A stretch of 64,000 bases of DNA from Canna indica. Lineage: Eukaryota; Streptophyta; Magnoliopsida; Zingiberales; Cannaceae. Made by a program: the position numbers and the translations under genes. The notes under the pieces were generated by a model. The model was not told the DNA's origin and did not search any database. It was given only the letters and a program-made list of their open reading frames with translations. Positions 12,320 through 24,400 of the stretch are shown one piece after another (within the stretch, counting starts at the first letter, position 1; each line of letters starts with the position of its first letter). Location of the stretch: positions 64,119,501 through 64,183,500 of the forward strand of contig CP136896.1 of NCBI GenBank assembly GCA_034359265.1, given 5' to 3'.

Positions 12320-13309
12320 TAAGCAAGAACAAGAATAGTTAATTTAACGAGGGTCAAATCTAGTGGAGCCAAAGGTCAATATTGTCGGTGCAACCGCAAA
12401 CACTCAAAAGGATCGAGTGAGTAGCTTGGAATCAGTCATCTGGCCCATCACAAAAACCTCTTCTTGACTACTTTTCTTACTGGAGAGTGGAGACACTTCT
12501 TTTCTACAATATTAATTAGGAACCATTAATAAATGCACATGACATATAGAAAAATTCTTGATTAATGTACGTGGAAGTGAATTCAAGTGGATCTTAATTT
12601 TCTAAAAATTCATTGGATGATGTTGAATCACATTAATTTCCTGTAGTCCAAATAATAATATCTAAAGACTGGGAAGTGGGAAAAGTGGAGAAAGGAAGAA
12701 AGAGAACATGATTACTGAACATGGCTGCTTTTGATGACAATTAAGATCCCCCCGAATGCCCTTTAATCTTCAAAGCAGAATCCTTCAAAGCCTGTCACAG
12801 AGTAGTCCTGGGGATGTAAACGATTCCTGATTAAGCTTTGAATTCCATATGTTTAGCGTGATTAAGGGATCTTTTTAGCCTCAATTAATTCAAATTTTGT
12901 GGAATTTGTAATTGATTTTCTTCACTTACTTTGATTAGTTTGAGTCAATCATCAACAATAAATATTTTGTATAATTTAGAATTTGAATAATATGTTATAT
13001 GCTTACTTTTTGAACCAATGATCAACTTTGGAAAGAGTTGGAGGGGTAGTGGCTTTTGCCTTTCACTTTGATCTTTACATGGGATATATATGAAGACCAA
13101 ATGTGATGTCATCATACTTGGGCAATTGGTTGTCCTGGAAGATAGCTTTTCATTTCTTAGGCGTAGATAGGGTTGGATGATGGTCATGATTAGTTTTAGA
13201 TATATGTTTCAGCTGTAGCTGTAATTAATAAGAAGCCTGTGCTTGCACTACATTTTGCCTCATGGAATATTCATATCAGTTTGTTTTCCTGTTCAACTTT
13301 GAGTTACAA
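12320..13309. other. Intergenic sequence, nothing recognised
   Basis: AT-rich unique-looking DNA. The short open frame at 12945-13187 (minus) has no recognisable features. Confidence 0.4.
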
Positions 13310-14361
13310 CCAATAGCTGAGCCAAAAAATCAAATTGGAGGGGAGGGGGGCTGACTCTCAAATCAACAAATACCAGCAATCAATCAATTAAATCAAATTG
13401 AAATCAACTCAAGCAATCAAGTAATCAAATAAAAATTAATCAAGCAATCAAGCAATTAAATAAAAATTACTCCATAGTCCATTACATATATATATATATA
13501 TATATATGTTTGCTTGATTTCTAAATAAAAAAAACAAAAAAAACTAAATCAGTGAAATATGAAATCAAATTAAAATTTAACATGAAACTAATTGAAAAAT
13601 AAAACCAGGCGAGGAATCAAACTAAATGAAACATTAAAATTAAACATGATTCAATTTAACCAAGCTTATGGAATCAAACTAAATGAAATCCTTACCTCAA
13701 ATCCTCAATATCTCTGGATGAGTGGACGACGGGACAACAGTCAACAGATGGGGAGACGCCGGAGACGAGTTCACGACGCCGACTGGCGATTGGGTGGACG
13801 AGTAGAGGACGCCGGAGTCGCAGCCAACCCGGCGCTTCAGGCGAGGCAAGTGGGCAGACGCGGAGTCGCGGACGGCAGCCGACTCTTCATGCGAGGCGAG
13901 TGGGCGGACGCGGAGTCGCGGACGGCAACCGACTCTTCAGGCGAGGCGAGTGGGCAGACACCGGACGCGGAGTTGCGGACGACAGCCGACTCGATCTTCA
14001 GGCGAGTCGGCAGACGTGGAGTCACAGACGGCGTCACGGCAACCGACTCTTCAGGTGAGTGGACGCCGGAGCACGCGGCCGAGTAGCGAGCAGTCGTCGA
14101 TCGGCACGGCAGGCGGCAGGAGATGGGGATTGGGGATTTGGGGAGTGATCGGCGGCAGGACGAGGGTTTACGTATCAGGGAGATGGGGAGGGGACGAGGG
14201 GTTACGTATCGGGAAAGAAAAGAAAAAGAAAATCAAATTCGAGGATAGAGGATAATTTTTAAAATAGAGGGGGGCAAAATCGTCAAAAGATACATATATA
14301 AGAAAAAAAATTTAAATAGGGGGGCAGCTGCCCCCATCTTGCAGCAGTAGCTCCGCCCTTG
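13310..14361. mobile_element. Non-autonomous DNA-transposon-like element (1.05 kb) with possible 7-bp target duplication
   Basis: The left end reads ccaatagctgagcc and the reverse complement of the right end reads ccaagggcggagct, giving imperfect terminal inverted repeats. gttacaa flanks both ends (13303-13309 and 14362-14368); the next base differs, so the duplication could be 7 bp, or 8 bp with one mismatch. Near the ends are the poly-G and 'ggggcagctgcccc'-type stretches typical of a family seen in many plant genomes, with a 'ggctccgccc' terminus. The interior carries an AT-rich 5' half and a GC-rich tandem repeat. No transposase is present. Confidence 0.6.
13800..14060. repeat. GC-rich degenerate tandem repeat inside the 13.3-14.4 kb element
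   Basis: Several degenerate units of about 50-60 bp share the core 'gactcttcaggcgaggcgagtgggc' or 'cggagtcgcggacggcagcc' (each given in part). They translate as the recurring motif DSSGEASG...ADAESRTATDS. I read this as repeat structure, not as a real gene. Confidence 0.65.
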
Positions 14362-14369
14362 GTTACAAG

Positions 14370-15865
14370 ATTTTAGATCATATATTTAAGTAAAACAATT
14401 TTAAATTAAAAGGTTGTTTTAAAAAAAATTGTAGGTCAAGCTCCAACCGATTTTAATTAATTAGCTCATGTGAGGAGGTATTTTGGACGGGACTATAGCT
14501 CTTTTTGGGTTTGACCGGATCTGGCCTGGATGCACTCACACTCATGAATCAAACTCAGATCGAGCTAACTGCAACTTAACCCGGGGGCTCCACCCGACCA
14601 AACAAGGATATCGATATCCTTCATTAATTACGAGGAATTTGGTAGTAATGAGTTTGTTATGTTCGGGATAAACTTCGACCTGTTCTGAGCACATCTCCGT
14701 GAGATTCTGGGAGACATTATCGTCCGAGACATTCTTGACTTACCCATAAAACAGACATCATTCCGACTTCGGGGTGTCTTTGCATATCACCACCGTCTGA
14801 ACATATCCCCGCGAGCGTCGGAGTGTCTTTGCATATCACCATCGAAATCGCACCGGACCAAGAGACACGAAGACCCGCATCATTCCGACTTCAGACAAGA
14901 ACATATTTGATGCATAAAAAGTGGGGTGAAGATGTATCTCTAGACTCTTTGGTTGTACAGTAATTGTTTTGATGATATACACGTACTGTTGCTACCAGAG
15001 ACATCATCACTGATACTCTGAATGCCAATATACTATACCATATCTTGCAAGAATTAGGGTTAGGTAGAATATAACAACTTCTGGTAGACCAGAAGTATAC
15101 TCTTGATTCTTTCACTGTGCAAATATTCAACTATATATAGCATTCATGTAAAGCAATGTCCTTTTAGTATAGTGTGTTTTCCCCGTGATCAGTCATCCAT
15201 TAATTACCTTTCTAGAGTTCTAGTTGAAACTTGAAACTCATGACTGAGTTTTGAATCAGTTGAACAATAGAATTTTTTTGATTCATCAAGACACATGAGC
15301 TTGAAGGGTAAACAATTAAGAACACAGGATGATTCAGCCATTAATCTGATCTTGAAGCAATGAAGCTGCATGCCGTGATCCTTGCAAAACATGACCTGGA
15401 TATCAATCATGAATTAAGAAGACTAAAACAACTTAACAAACGGCCTGATCTGCCAGCGGAATCCAGGTTGAGCTCAACACCGGATTTGCTGGTCAAAAAG
15501 TGGGTCGGACAAGAACAAGTGTTTCCTGCCCCTCCACAACTTTTCCTTTCTCTCCTCCGCTTCTTTTCTTCTGCGGACTGCATGCTGCCATGCTGCAGTC
15601 CGTGTAACGAGCCGACCGAGAATTGGCTCCGGCTCGGCCAGCCGGCTCTAAATGTATATATCTCAGACCTCAGTGGTCGAACTCCACTTTGAGCTCGAGC
15701 CGGTGGGTGGGGCTCATCTCATGATGCGTGCGGTGACTTGGCATCCCACGTGTCGAGTCGTTCCCCTCCCTCCTCGCGTCACGCGCGTCTCTGCTCGTCG
15801 CATGCACGTTTGGTTCTCATGAAGTCGCAGAGTCCACCTGCAAATTTGATGGCACAGGGCAATTA

Positions 15866-15915
<50 letters not shown>

Positions 15916-16120
15916 TAATTAATTAATTAATTAATTAATTAATGTTATTTTGCCAACGTTCGATTAACCAACAACAGATCAAATTTGATGTTTCAATTTA
16001 AGCATCATGTGGCGCGCGAAATCAAGTCAAATTTGATCCATTCAAAATTTGACAGAAATCAGAGAGTCTTCCAAGCAAATGTACAGAAATCAAAGTTAAT
16101 TTTTCCAAGCAAATGTGATC
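14370..16120. other. Intergenic region with LTR-like fragments and a microsatellite
   Basis: Duplicated 'gtgtctttgcatatcacca' stretches near 14776 and 14827 suggest a decayed LTR fragment. A long ATT/TTAA tract sits at 15869-15953. Open frames at 14891-15130, 15204-15410 and 15360-15692 have no recognisable domains. Confidence 0.4.
15869..15953. repeat. (ATT)n followed by (TTAA)n microsatellite
   Basis: About fifteen ATT triplets run directly into about ten TTAA units, a compound microsatellite. Confidence 0.9.
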
Positions 16121-17140
16121 CGAAGGTGAAAAATGAGATATGGTACGTCAGATATTCAATATAAAAGAAAGGAAAGGAGTCTTCCAATGAAGTATCTGAG
16201 AGCATTCATATATCCAGAAAAGTTAAATAAAGATTTTCAAAATAAATTGGTAGAGAGAGTGGTTAAGAAAGTTGAACCCCGGTCAAAGAGTTTCTTATCA
16301 CATGCAGGAAAATGTATATTGATCAATTAAGTAATGAATGTCGTACCAGTATACTCTTTAATGTCACCATGGGTCACTGCAAGTAGGAATGATGGAGGAT
16401 TGAAAATTGGAAATTTAAAGATGGTAAGGAAAGCTGTGATGGCAAAGAGGGTAGAAAAATTATTGAATGAAGAGGAAGAGAATAAATCTGTATAACTCAC
16501 AATATGGTGTCTTACATCCATGAGAGAAGTGATCATGGAATGCAAGAAGCTTGCTGGAATGTGTGCTAAATATAAGAGAAGGATTGAGAATGAGAATTGG
16601 AGATGGTAAAGAAACTAAAATCTTGGTGGACCTTGGTTATCGCAAACACTTATATGTAGATGATATATTATTTAATCCACTAGAATTAGAAAGATATGAG
16701 AAGGTTAGCGAAATTATTAAAGATGGTAGATGGGAATGATAAAAAACGACGGAATGTTTTCGAGAGCCTGAACTGTAGTGGACAACATTAAAGGCAAGGA
16801 TAAATGGGATAAATGGGTATGGTCTGAAAATTGAAAAGGTGGAATTTCAGTGAAAAATGTTTATTGTTTTATAAAAAGCAAGGAGGAATTGGAAGAAGGA
16901 CCGGGAAACATGTGTGTAATTTATGTGTTTTAGAAAAGATTAAAGTGTTTATGTGGAAGTTTTTCTGGGAAAGATTGCTTACAGGGAAATGGATAACATG
17001 GGTGATAAAAGAGGAGGCATAAAAAGATATTGTATCTGCGAGAGTGAAGAGGATGATATCAAGCACATATTTAGTGAATGCAGCATAGTTGAGAGGTATT
17101 GGGAATACCTACAGAGCAAGCTAAGGATTGATTTTAGTTT
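16120..17140 (+). pseudogene. Decayed LINE (non-LTR retrotransposon) remnant: RT 3' end and zf-RVT
   Basis: Fragments in shifting frames match the C-terminal part of plant LINE ORF2. Near 16130-16330 is a reverse-transcriptase tail-like stretch (KLVERVVKKVEPRSKSFLSH followed by AGKCILIN). Near 16370-16740 are low-conservation connecting fragments. At 16900-17110 is the zf-RVT region, with a VFMWKFFWERLLTG stretch and the Cys/His-type CICESEEDDIKHIFSEC. Multiple stops and frameshifts interrupt it. I saw no poly-A tail or target duplication, and the 5' end is absent. It is certainly not functional. Confidence 0.75.
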
Positions 17141-17182
17141 CAAACATGAAAAAATTACACTGACCTCCCTGAGGATTAGTAA

Positions 17183-17396
17183 AATTACACTAACCCCTTC
17201 TATTTGTCCAGGTTATAATCACCTCCCATGAGTAATCTTTGAGTAATTTTTTAGGGAATGTTTGTGTAATATTTTACAAAATTCAGGGGATGTATATGTA
17301 ATCTTATTTCGTAATAAGGAAGGTTTGTGTAATTTTTTATAAAACTCAGGGGGGTTATAAGATAAAATTACAAATAGAGGGGAGGTTAGTGTAATT
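17183..17396. mobile_element. Short MITE-like element with ~25-bp inverted ends
   Basis: aattacactaaccccttc... at 17183 is the inverted, slightly imperfect copy of ...ggaggttagtgtaatt ending at 17396. The interior repeats pieces of the same motif ('ctcagggggg', 'gtgtaatttttta'). The target duplication is unclear. A related half-copy at 17152-17175 lies just outside. Confidence 0.6.
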
Positions 17397-17399
17397 GAT

Positions 17400-17607
17400 C
17401 CAAAATTTAAACGCTAAAGTAAAAAAAAAATCGACGTAAACTTTAGGAACCAAAACCAAGGTAAGTGGGGCCCAAATTGTGAGTAGAAAGGTTCGAAGAA
17501 AATTTAGAAGCCAACGTGCTCAATTTCACATCAGCACCACGTGTTGACACCTCATTCGTTCACGTATAAATTTTTTTCCGTGTCATATTTAATATAATAT
17601 TTTTTAA

Positions 17608-17701
<94 letters not shown>

Positions 17702-18430
17702 TTCTCTCTCTCAACTTGCAGTGCTATATAAAAAAATTCATAAACTTTAATATCGATCCAAAAAATTTCATAAATTTTGATTGTGATGAAAAAAAATCTC
17801 ATGCACTTTAATGTAGTGCAAAAAAATTTATATTTTTAATTATAAAATTAACGGAAAGATAATAATATAATTAGGTTAAAGTTGAGGAAATTTTTTTTTC
17901 TCCTTTTATCATTAATTTTATATAACTTGTGCCTCAAGAATTTGGTTAATTTCATTAGTAGAGGAGAGAACATTAAATATATAGGATCATGATCTAATAC
18001 TTTTGGAAGTTAATTGTGAGTAATCAATATTTGTACTTTGTACTCTACATCTTAAGGCCACGTATTAAAAAAATGCAGTATAATTCGATTAGAAAATAAG
18101 TCAAATTCAAAATGAGTTTGGAGTGCAACAATATTATTATTTTTTTAAATAATAAAAATAGGATTCCATCAATTAGTCAATACTCAGCTCGACCCAACCC
18201 ATTTCTAACTCATGGGCTCCACTCACTGTGAGCCCAATTGGCCGAAGAGAGTGTAACCGAAGCGAAAAAAGACACACTGGGTAAATATGTACAAGTCTTG
18301 TGGAACGAGTCTGTCAAAGTGTCAAACCTGTTTTTGCAATTAAAATATTGATTTATAATTCCCCTCTCTTCGTCTCTCTCCCAATTAAAAAACAGCAACG
18401 CACAGGGGAAGAAGGGAAACCGCATCGGCT
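17400..18430. other. AT-rich region leading to the TBC gene promoter
   Basis: It contains the long (TA)n tract and otherwise AT-rich sequence. The last ~100 bp before the start codon (about 18358-18420) are pyrimidine-rich (cccctctcttcgtctctctccc), as in plant 5' UTRs and core promoters. No TATA box is assigned with confidence. Confidence 0.4.
17612..17697. repeat. (TA)n microsatellite, about 43 units
   Basis: An uninterrupted TA run of about 86 bp. Its length is likely to be polymorphic and may be imprecise in an assembly. Confidence 0.95.
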
Positions 18431-18432
18431 CC

Positions 18433-21400
18433 ATGGCGACGGAGCTCCCCGATCGCTCCTCGGCTCAGCCAACTCTCCCGATCTCCCCCGTATCTAGGTA
18501 CCTCTTCTATTCATTGCTTCTCTAATCCCCACTAGCTCCCCGCTCTCGTCGCGCTCTTCTGCCAGATGCCCATCTCGATTCCCCGTGGCTTGTTCCTTCC
18601 GTTGGATTTCTCGTCGTCGTTAAATGTTTGCTGATCCGGGACGGGCTTTTGGAAGAGTTTTAGTAGCTCAATTACTTTGGGGTTGGGAACGTGGATCTCT
18701 TGCTTGCTGCTCGTATAAGTCTTATGTCTACGTACGTCGATCTTCACTGTTAATTTCTTGCTGGTTATTACGTTTTTGTGGTTTGATCTCGGGGCTTGGA
18801 TGGCCCTATTTTATGAATGTTCTGATTAATTTCTCAATTTTGATAGTTTGATAGTGCTGATGTAATGCGTTTTGCTTATGGATTCAGGTAGTGAGGTGGA
18901 GAGGGCGGTGAAGAAGGTAGAGTTGATAATGTCTGTTGACGGAGAGGATACTAGATGGATGTGTGGCAGGGCGAGTATGGTGAACCTCCACCGTGTGGGT
19001 TCTATCGTAAAAGAGATTGGAGAACCGTGCCTGTATCCCTCACCCGCCAAGGTTGGTTTGTATTCGAGATTTTGAGTAATTTATTCCTCGACTTCCTCTT
19101 TCACTAGCTATTAATACCTTATGGATGATTATATAAAGAAGTGGTTCACTCAGTGGTGATCTTATGCATCGCAAGATTGTCACAGACTGTGGTGCCTGCA
19201 TACTTTTGCCATTGCTTAATCACTGGGGTTCTTACTTCCACTTCTTTATGTTACTGTCCAGAAAGGCCTTTCTCAATGTTAATGCTAGCATCTTATGTGT
19301 TTTATATTTCTAAAAAGCTTGTGCATGAGTACATATGTATGCACATGTTTATGGGAATTCGTAATTCTTAGAAATCCATCAACATAATTTTTTCACTTGT
19401 ACACCATGCGACATAAGGCTTTCTGTCTAATTTTAAAATGATGTAAGGTATTTAAACAACTGTGATAAGAGGACTGACTTTATGCTTCCATGATACTAGT
19501 AATGACCAAGTGACCAACTGTTCCAACCTTTGTCTATGATTAGACTAATCATTTATTTTTAATCGAGATTCTAATTCATGATACTGGATTTGTACACTTG
19601 TGATGGTGGATTAATATGTACTCGTTGTACCAACTGGCTATAGGTACAGTAGTAGAATCACACTCACCGACTTCCACACACTAAGTGCACCTCTTTCCTT
19701 CTGTTGCCACTTGAAGAGTAATACCCTCTTGCTCTCTTCCATTACACTCTTCTCCTTTTTTCCCCTCTTGCGTGGGATTATTTTCTCACTTCTGTGAAGA
19801 AGTAATTGTGAGAGAGATCTGTGATAATTTTTGTTTTCTAAACTTAGTGAAGGTTATATAATTCATTTTTCAGTGAATTCAATCAAAATACTGACCTCTA
19901 TTGGTCAAAACATATGAAATTTCAATTGGTCCTAGCGCAATTGCCTTGTTTAAGGTAGCATTGAAGCATGGATATCAATCTGTCCACACTCCAACTTAAT
20001 TTTTCAACCACACTTATGCTAATTGCTTTGTCTAAGGTATCACACTGAATCATAGAATACAATTGGTCCATGCTCGAGGTGGAAAATAGGAAACAAAGGA
20101 GTTAAAAATATTTGAACTGAGAATTCGAATCCACTAATGCTAATTATACTTCAATTTTTTATACTTACATTGTCAATCTCCTTTATTTCCTTTTTATGTA
20201 TTTCATATTTGGTCAAGATGTTTACCTCTCTGAATAAGGCGGAAAGAGTTATTAAGTGCTTTTTCTGATAAAACCATATTAGGTTAGTATGATCTTGGAA
20301 TGATGATTTGTCTAAGAATAGGGTGATATATCAATTTTGCAACGTCTTGGGTGATCATCTTTCACACATGATATGGTATTGGAAAATTAGTCAAACAAAT
20401 GAATCAAACTGCTGTCTGATGGTACATACTTTGAGCTGCCACACTTACTTTGGTTTGTGGAAGTTATGTGGTTCATGCAACTCTTGAAGAACCTAAAAGT
20501 GCCGTGCCCATTCTTTTGGTGGTTTTTCCAAACTACTATATTTCTTGTCTACCTTTATTGCTTAGGGTGGAGGGAAGAGTGCATGTATAGCATACTGCAT
20601 TGAGAAAAGTTGGCATGGCAAAACCTCTCTCCTCTTAGTTTGCACAATAATAATGTTTTCTATATGGTGAAAACCGAAAAGCATTTATGACATCCCCTTT
20701 TGTTCTTTTGTGCTTAAAAATAAATGTAAAACTACTATTGTCCTCTCATGCATTATACACATAATGATAAAATGATTCAATTTTGATTTGATAAATCCAT
20801 TAAATGGCATCCAAGTTGTTATAGCCATTGAAGCTTTTTATTGAATTTTCAATGTTGAGATTATTTCTAGCCTTACCACGTTGGGTATATTATCAAGTTC
20901 GTGCTTTGCATACTCGAATTTAATAATCATATTTCTATTTAGGCCTATTTGGTTGACATGGTAAGTAACTTTCGGCAGAAAGTTCTATTTTCGATGAATT
21001 AACTTCCCACATGCATTTTCCGAGAATATAAAAATGTGTTAGGTTGACAAGAAGTAACTATAAGGGAAGTTGCACTTCCCATAACAAAATATGTTTGGTT
21101 GACAATTTGACATTACCCTTCAAATGACCAAAATACCCCTCATCTATAAATTAATATTTATATTTGTCATATACATTTTAAATATATAATTAATAGAATT
21201 TGTTCATATAAAATTATATATAGTAAATTTTATATGAAAAATATATTTTTATTTGTAAATTAAATTTAAGTATAATATATTTTTTGATAGATAATTTACT
21301 ATTATATAATTAACATAGACTTTTTTAATATAATCATATAATATAATTAATAGATCCAAATACTTATTATTCTTATTAGATTGACATATATATAATATAC

Positions 21401-24400
21401 TTATATAATTCTTTTATTTTTATATAATTAATATAAAATCAATTATAGACCAAGAAATATGGGTAAATTAGTTATTTTACTTCGACTTCCTGTGTTTTGC
21501 TGAGAAAGTACAACTTCTCACATTTTGACCACTTCCTTGTCAACCAAACAAGAGGGGAAAAATGAACTTCCATGACTTCCTATCAACGAAACGAGCCCTT
21601 AGTTTTGGAACTTGAAATTATTGAATAATCTTAAGTTATACTCCTTATCTTTCTCTTTATTGTTCTGAGAAAATCTTGTTTAGTTAATAATGTGCTTATT
21701 ATTCATGACATCCCATTGCATGGATGTGTAAGTGTGTAACTAGTGAAGGTTCTTCTGATGCAGAGAAACAAAATGCTCAAGCCAGAAAAGTGGCATGCAG
21801 TTTTCGATGGCGATGGGAAGGTTATAGGTTTCCGGAAAGCACTTAAATTGATAGTCTTAGGAGTAAGTTCTTTGACACTTCACACGCTAATTCCTCGTGA
21901 ATGAGTCGTTGAGTTTGCATTGTTCAGCACTATGAAAATTCTTTCATATTTTAGATTGATGGTTCCTAGTTCTTCACTTTTTGTTCAATATAGTAGTTTT
22001 CTTTCTGTTGGGATCAAATTTGCAAGAAGAAACACTAGAGAATGGATATAATACTTTGTCTAATTGTTTATTTAGTTGCCTATGTATTATTGTATGTTTC
22101 ATGCATGGTATGAAGTGACTGATAAAAAACAATGATTGAAATCTGGTAAAAAAAGCAGGGTGTAGATCCATCTATAAGGGCAGAAGTCTGGGAATTTCTT
22201 CTTGGTTGTTATAATTTGGGCAGTACCGCTGAATACCGGAGACAATTAAGGATGGCCCGAAGGTATCGTGTTTCCACTTCATCTTTACTATCATTTGATT
22301 GTTAAATTTGATTGGATGACCAACTTTCCTAAAAGTTAAAGTTGTTAAAAAAGAGACTAATCTATGCATTTTTATTCTTAACCCTCCCCTCATGTTTGGA
22401 CGGGTAAACTTGAGGAGATGACCCAAGCCCAACACATGGATCCACTAAATTGAAGTGGGAGTATATTTTTTTTAAATATTAATGCTAGGAGGATTTGAAT
22501 TGAGGACCTCTTGCTCTGATACGATGTTAAATTTGATTGGATGACCAATTTTTCTAAAAGCTTAAGTTGGTAGGAAAGAGACCAATCTAGGCATTTATAT
22601 TCTTAACAGATTGTTTGAACATTTTGCATGTGGTAGAGAACTAACTTACTGTAACCTTGGAATTCTGAATTGGATGCACCATTGATGTTGATTGTTGTCT
22701 AAGGATAATCATTGTTGTTGTAATCTTGTTTTGGATATGATTTTTACAAACATGTCAAGTAGAATTTGTGTTTTATGTTTGTCAATGAGGTCAGATGTTA
22801 CTCTTTTTTTATTGTTTAATATATTTTCGGTTTTTGCTCCATTTTCCAAGTAAATGAAGTTCATATGAGCAGGGATCAATTTTACTTTGCCAATAAAAGA
22901 TCTTTGCTTTTGTTATTTTATCAATAAGCAGTTGGATGGAAAACCCTTTTATCTGTAACATTGTCTCTGGGATTAATTTAGTTTTATTTTTGCCACATGA
23001 GCAGCACATGTTTATATATTATTATTATTATTAGGTACGTGATTTCTTTGAAGGTAGCACTTTTTGGTGCATTGATAAAATATTTTGTTGTATGAACATG
23101 GAATGTAGTATTTGGCTCATCATATCATTTTACATCCTTGAATTTAAATAAGAGAAGTAACAAAAGGAAGTTTGAGATATTGGCAATATGTCATGGTGCT
23201 ATATGATTTCTTGGACTATATATAGTTTCATTAAATCTTAAGTGTACAAGTTGTTGGCAATTTAAGAAAAAGATGCTTGAACATAAATATTTCCAATTAC
23301 TTATTAGATTATCATACGAATGCTATATGGTGTTCCATAGGACATGATAAGGATTACATGGCTTTTCAGGTATTGCAGTAGGCCATCATTTTGATTGGCA
23401 AATCGGAGCATTTGCAAATCCATGCTCAAGTCCTTATCAAATTTAGGCACTACTTGCCATTTTATCAGGTTCACTTATGTACTTGGTCCATGAACCATAT
23501 CCAATTGATTATGGCTAGTGAAATTAGTAAAAGGAAAATAATTCGATAACCTGTATTTTTTATAATGCGAAATATTGAAAATTAAGCTGATAAGAAGACT
23601 ATAAAATCATTCCAATTTCTTATTTTTTCATATAGTTTGACAAATCGTTCCATAAATCTAAGTGTTCAATTGAACAAGGAGCTAAAATGGAGATGTAAGG
23701 AGACATGGGAGAATTGAGTTAAAAAAGAAAGTTATATTATACTTGTGTAGTTATGTTGTATATCTGCAAGAATGCAAAACATTTGATGTTAATTCACGAG
23801 AAATCTGAGTAATCATGAAAAGGTGAGTTTCTCATCTTGTTAAAAACTTAAAATTATTGCTGTCAAAGTGAGTGGTCATGTATGCTTCTGAGATCATTCT
23901 TAAAATCAATTTCCACTTTTAGTTCTTTGTGGAACTTGTTTTCATTATTCTGGCTGTGTGGTTGCATTTCACTATTTTTGGTATGTTTGCCTTTTGCATG
24001 GCTTTCTGAGTTAGAGGTACTGTTACCAGCCAGCATCTCTAACTAGTCAAAGGCATATCTATGCTTTATATAAATAAACTAGTAGCTATTCTTTATTTCA
24101 AGCTTAGCATTCCAACTAGTCTTGGTAATTTTTGAAGCACAATAAGTTTTGATGCTCATCAGTATCTTGGACATTTATAGTCAAAATATTTATTTTGTAA
24201 ACAAGCATACCAGCCCTTCCAGGGTTGACAGAAAGAATATGGCTTAGCTTAGTATCTCTAATGCAGGGAACGATATGAAGATTTAATTAAGCAATGCCGA
24301 ACAATGCACTCTAGTGTTGGCACGGGTAAGCTTGCTTATGTTGTTGGATCCAAAGTCATGGATGCTAGGACTCTATCTAAAGACAATGGCAGTGGGAAAG

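Noticed and set aside
13592..14255. Gly/Ser/Asp-rich open frames
   Set aside because: Products of a GC-rich tandem repeat inside a non-autonomous element.
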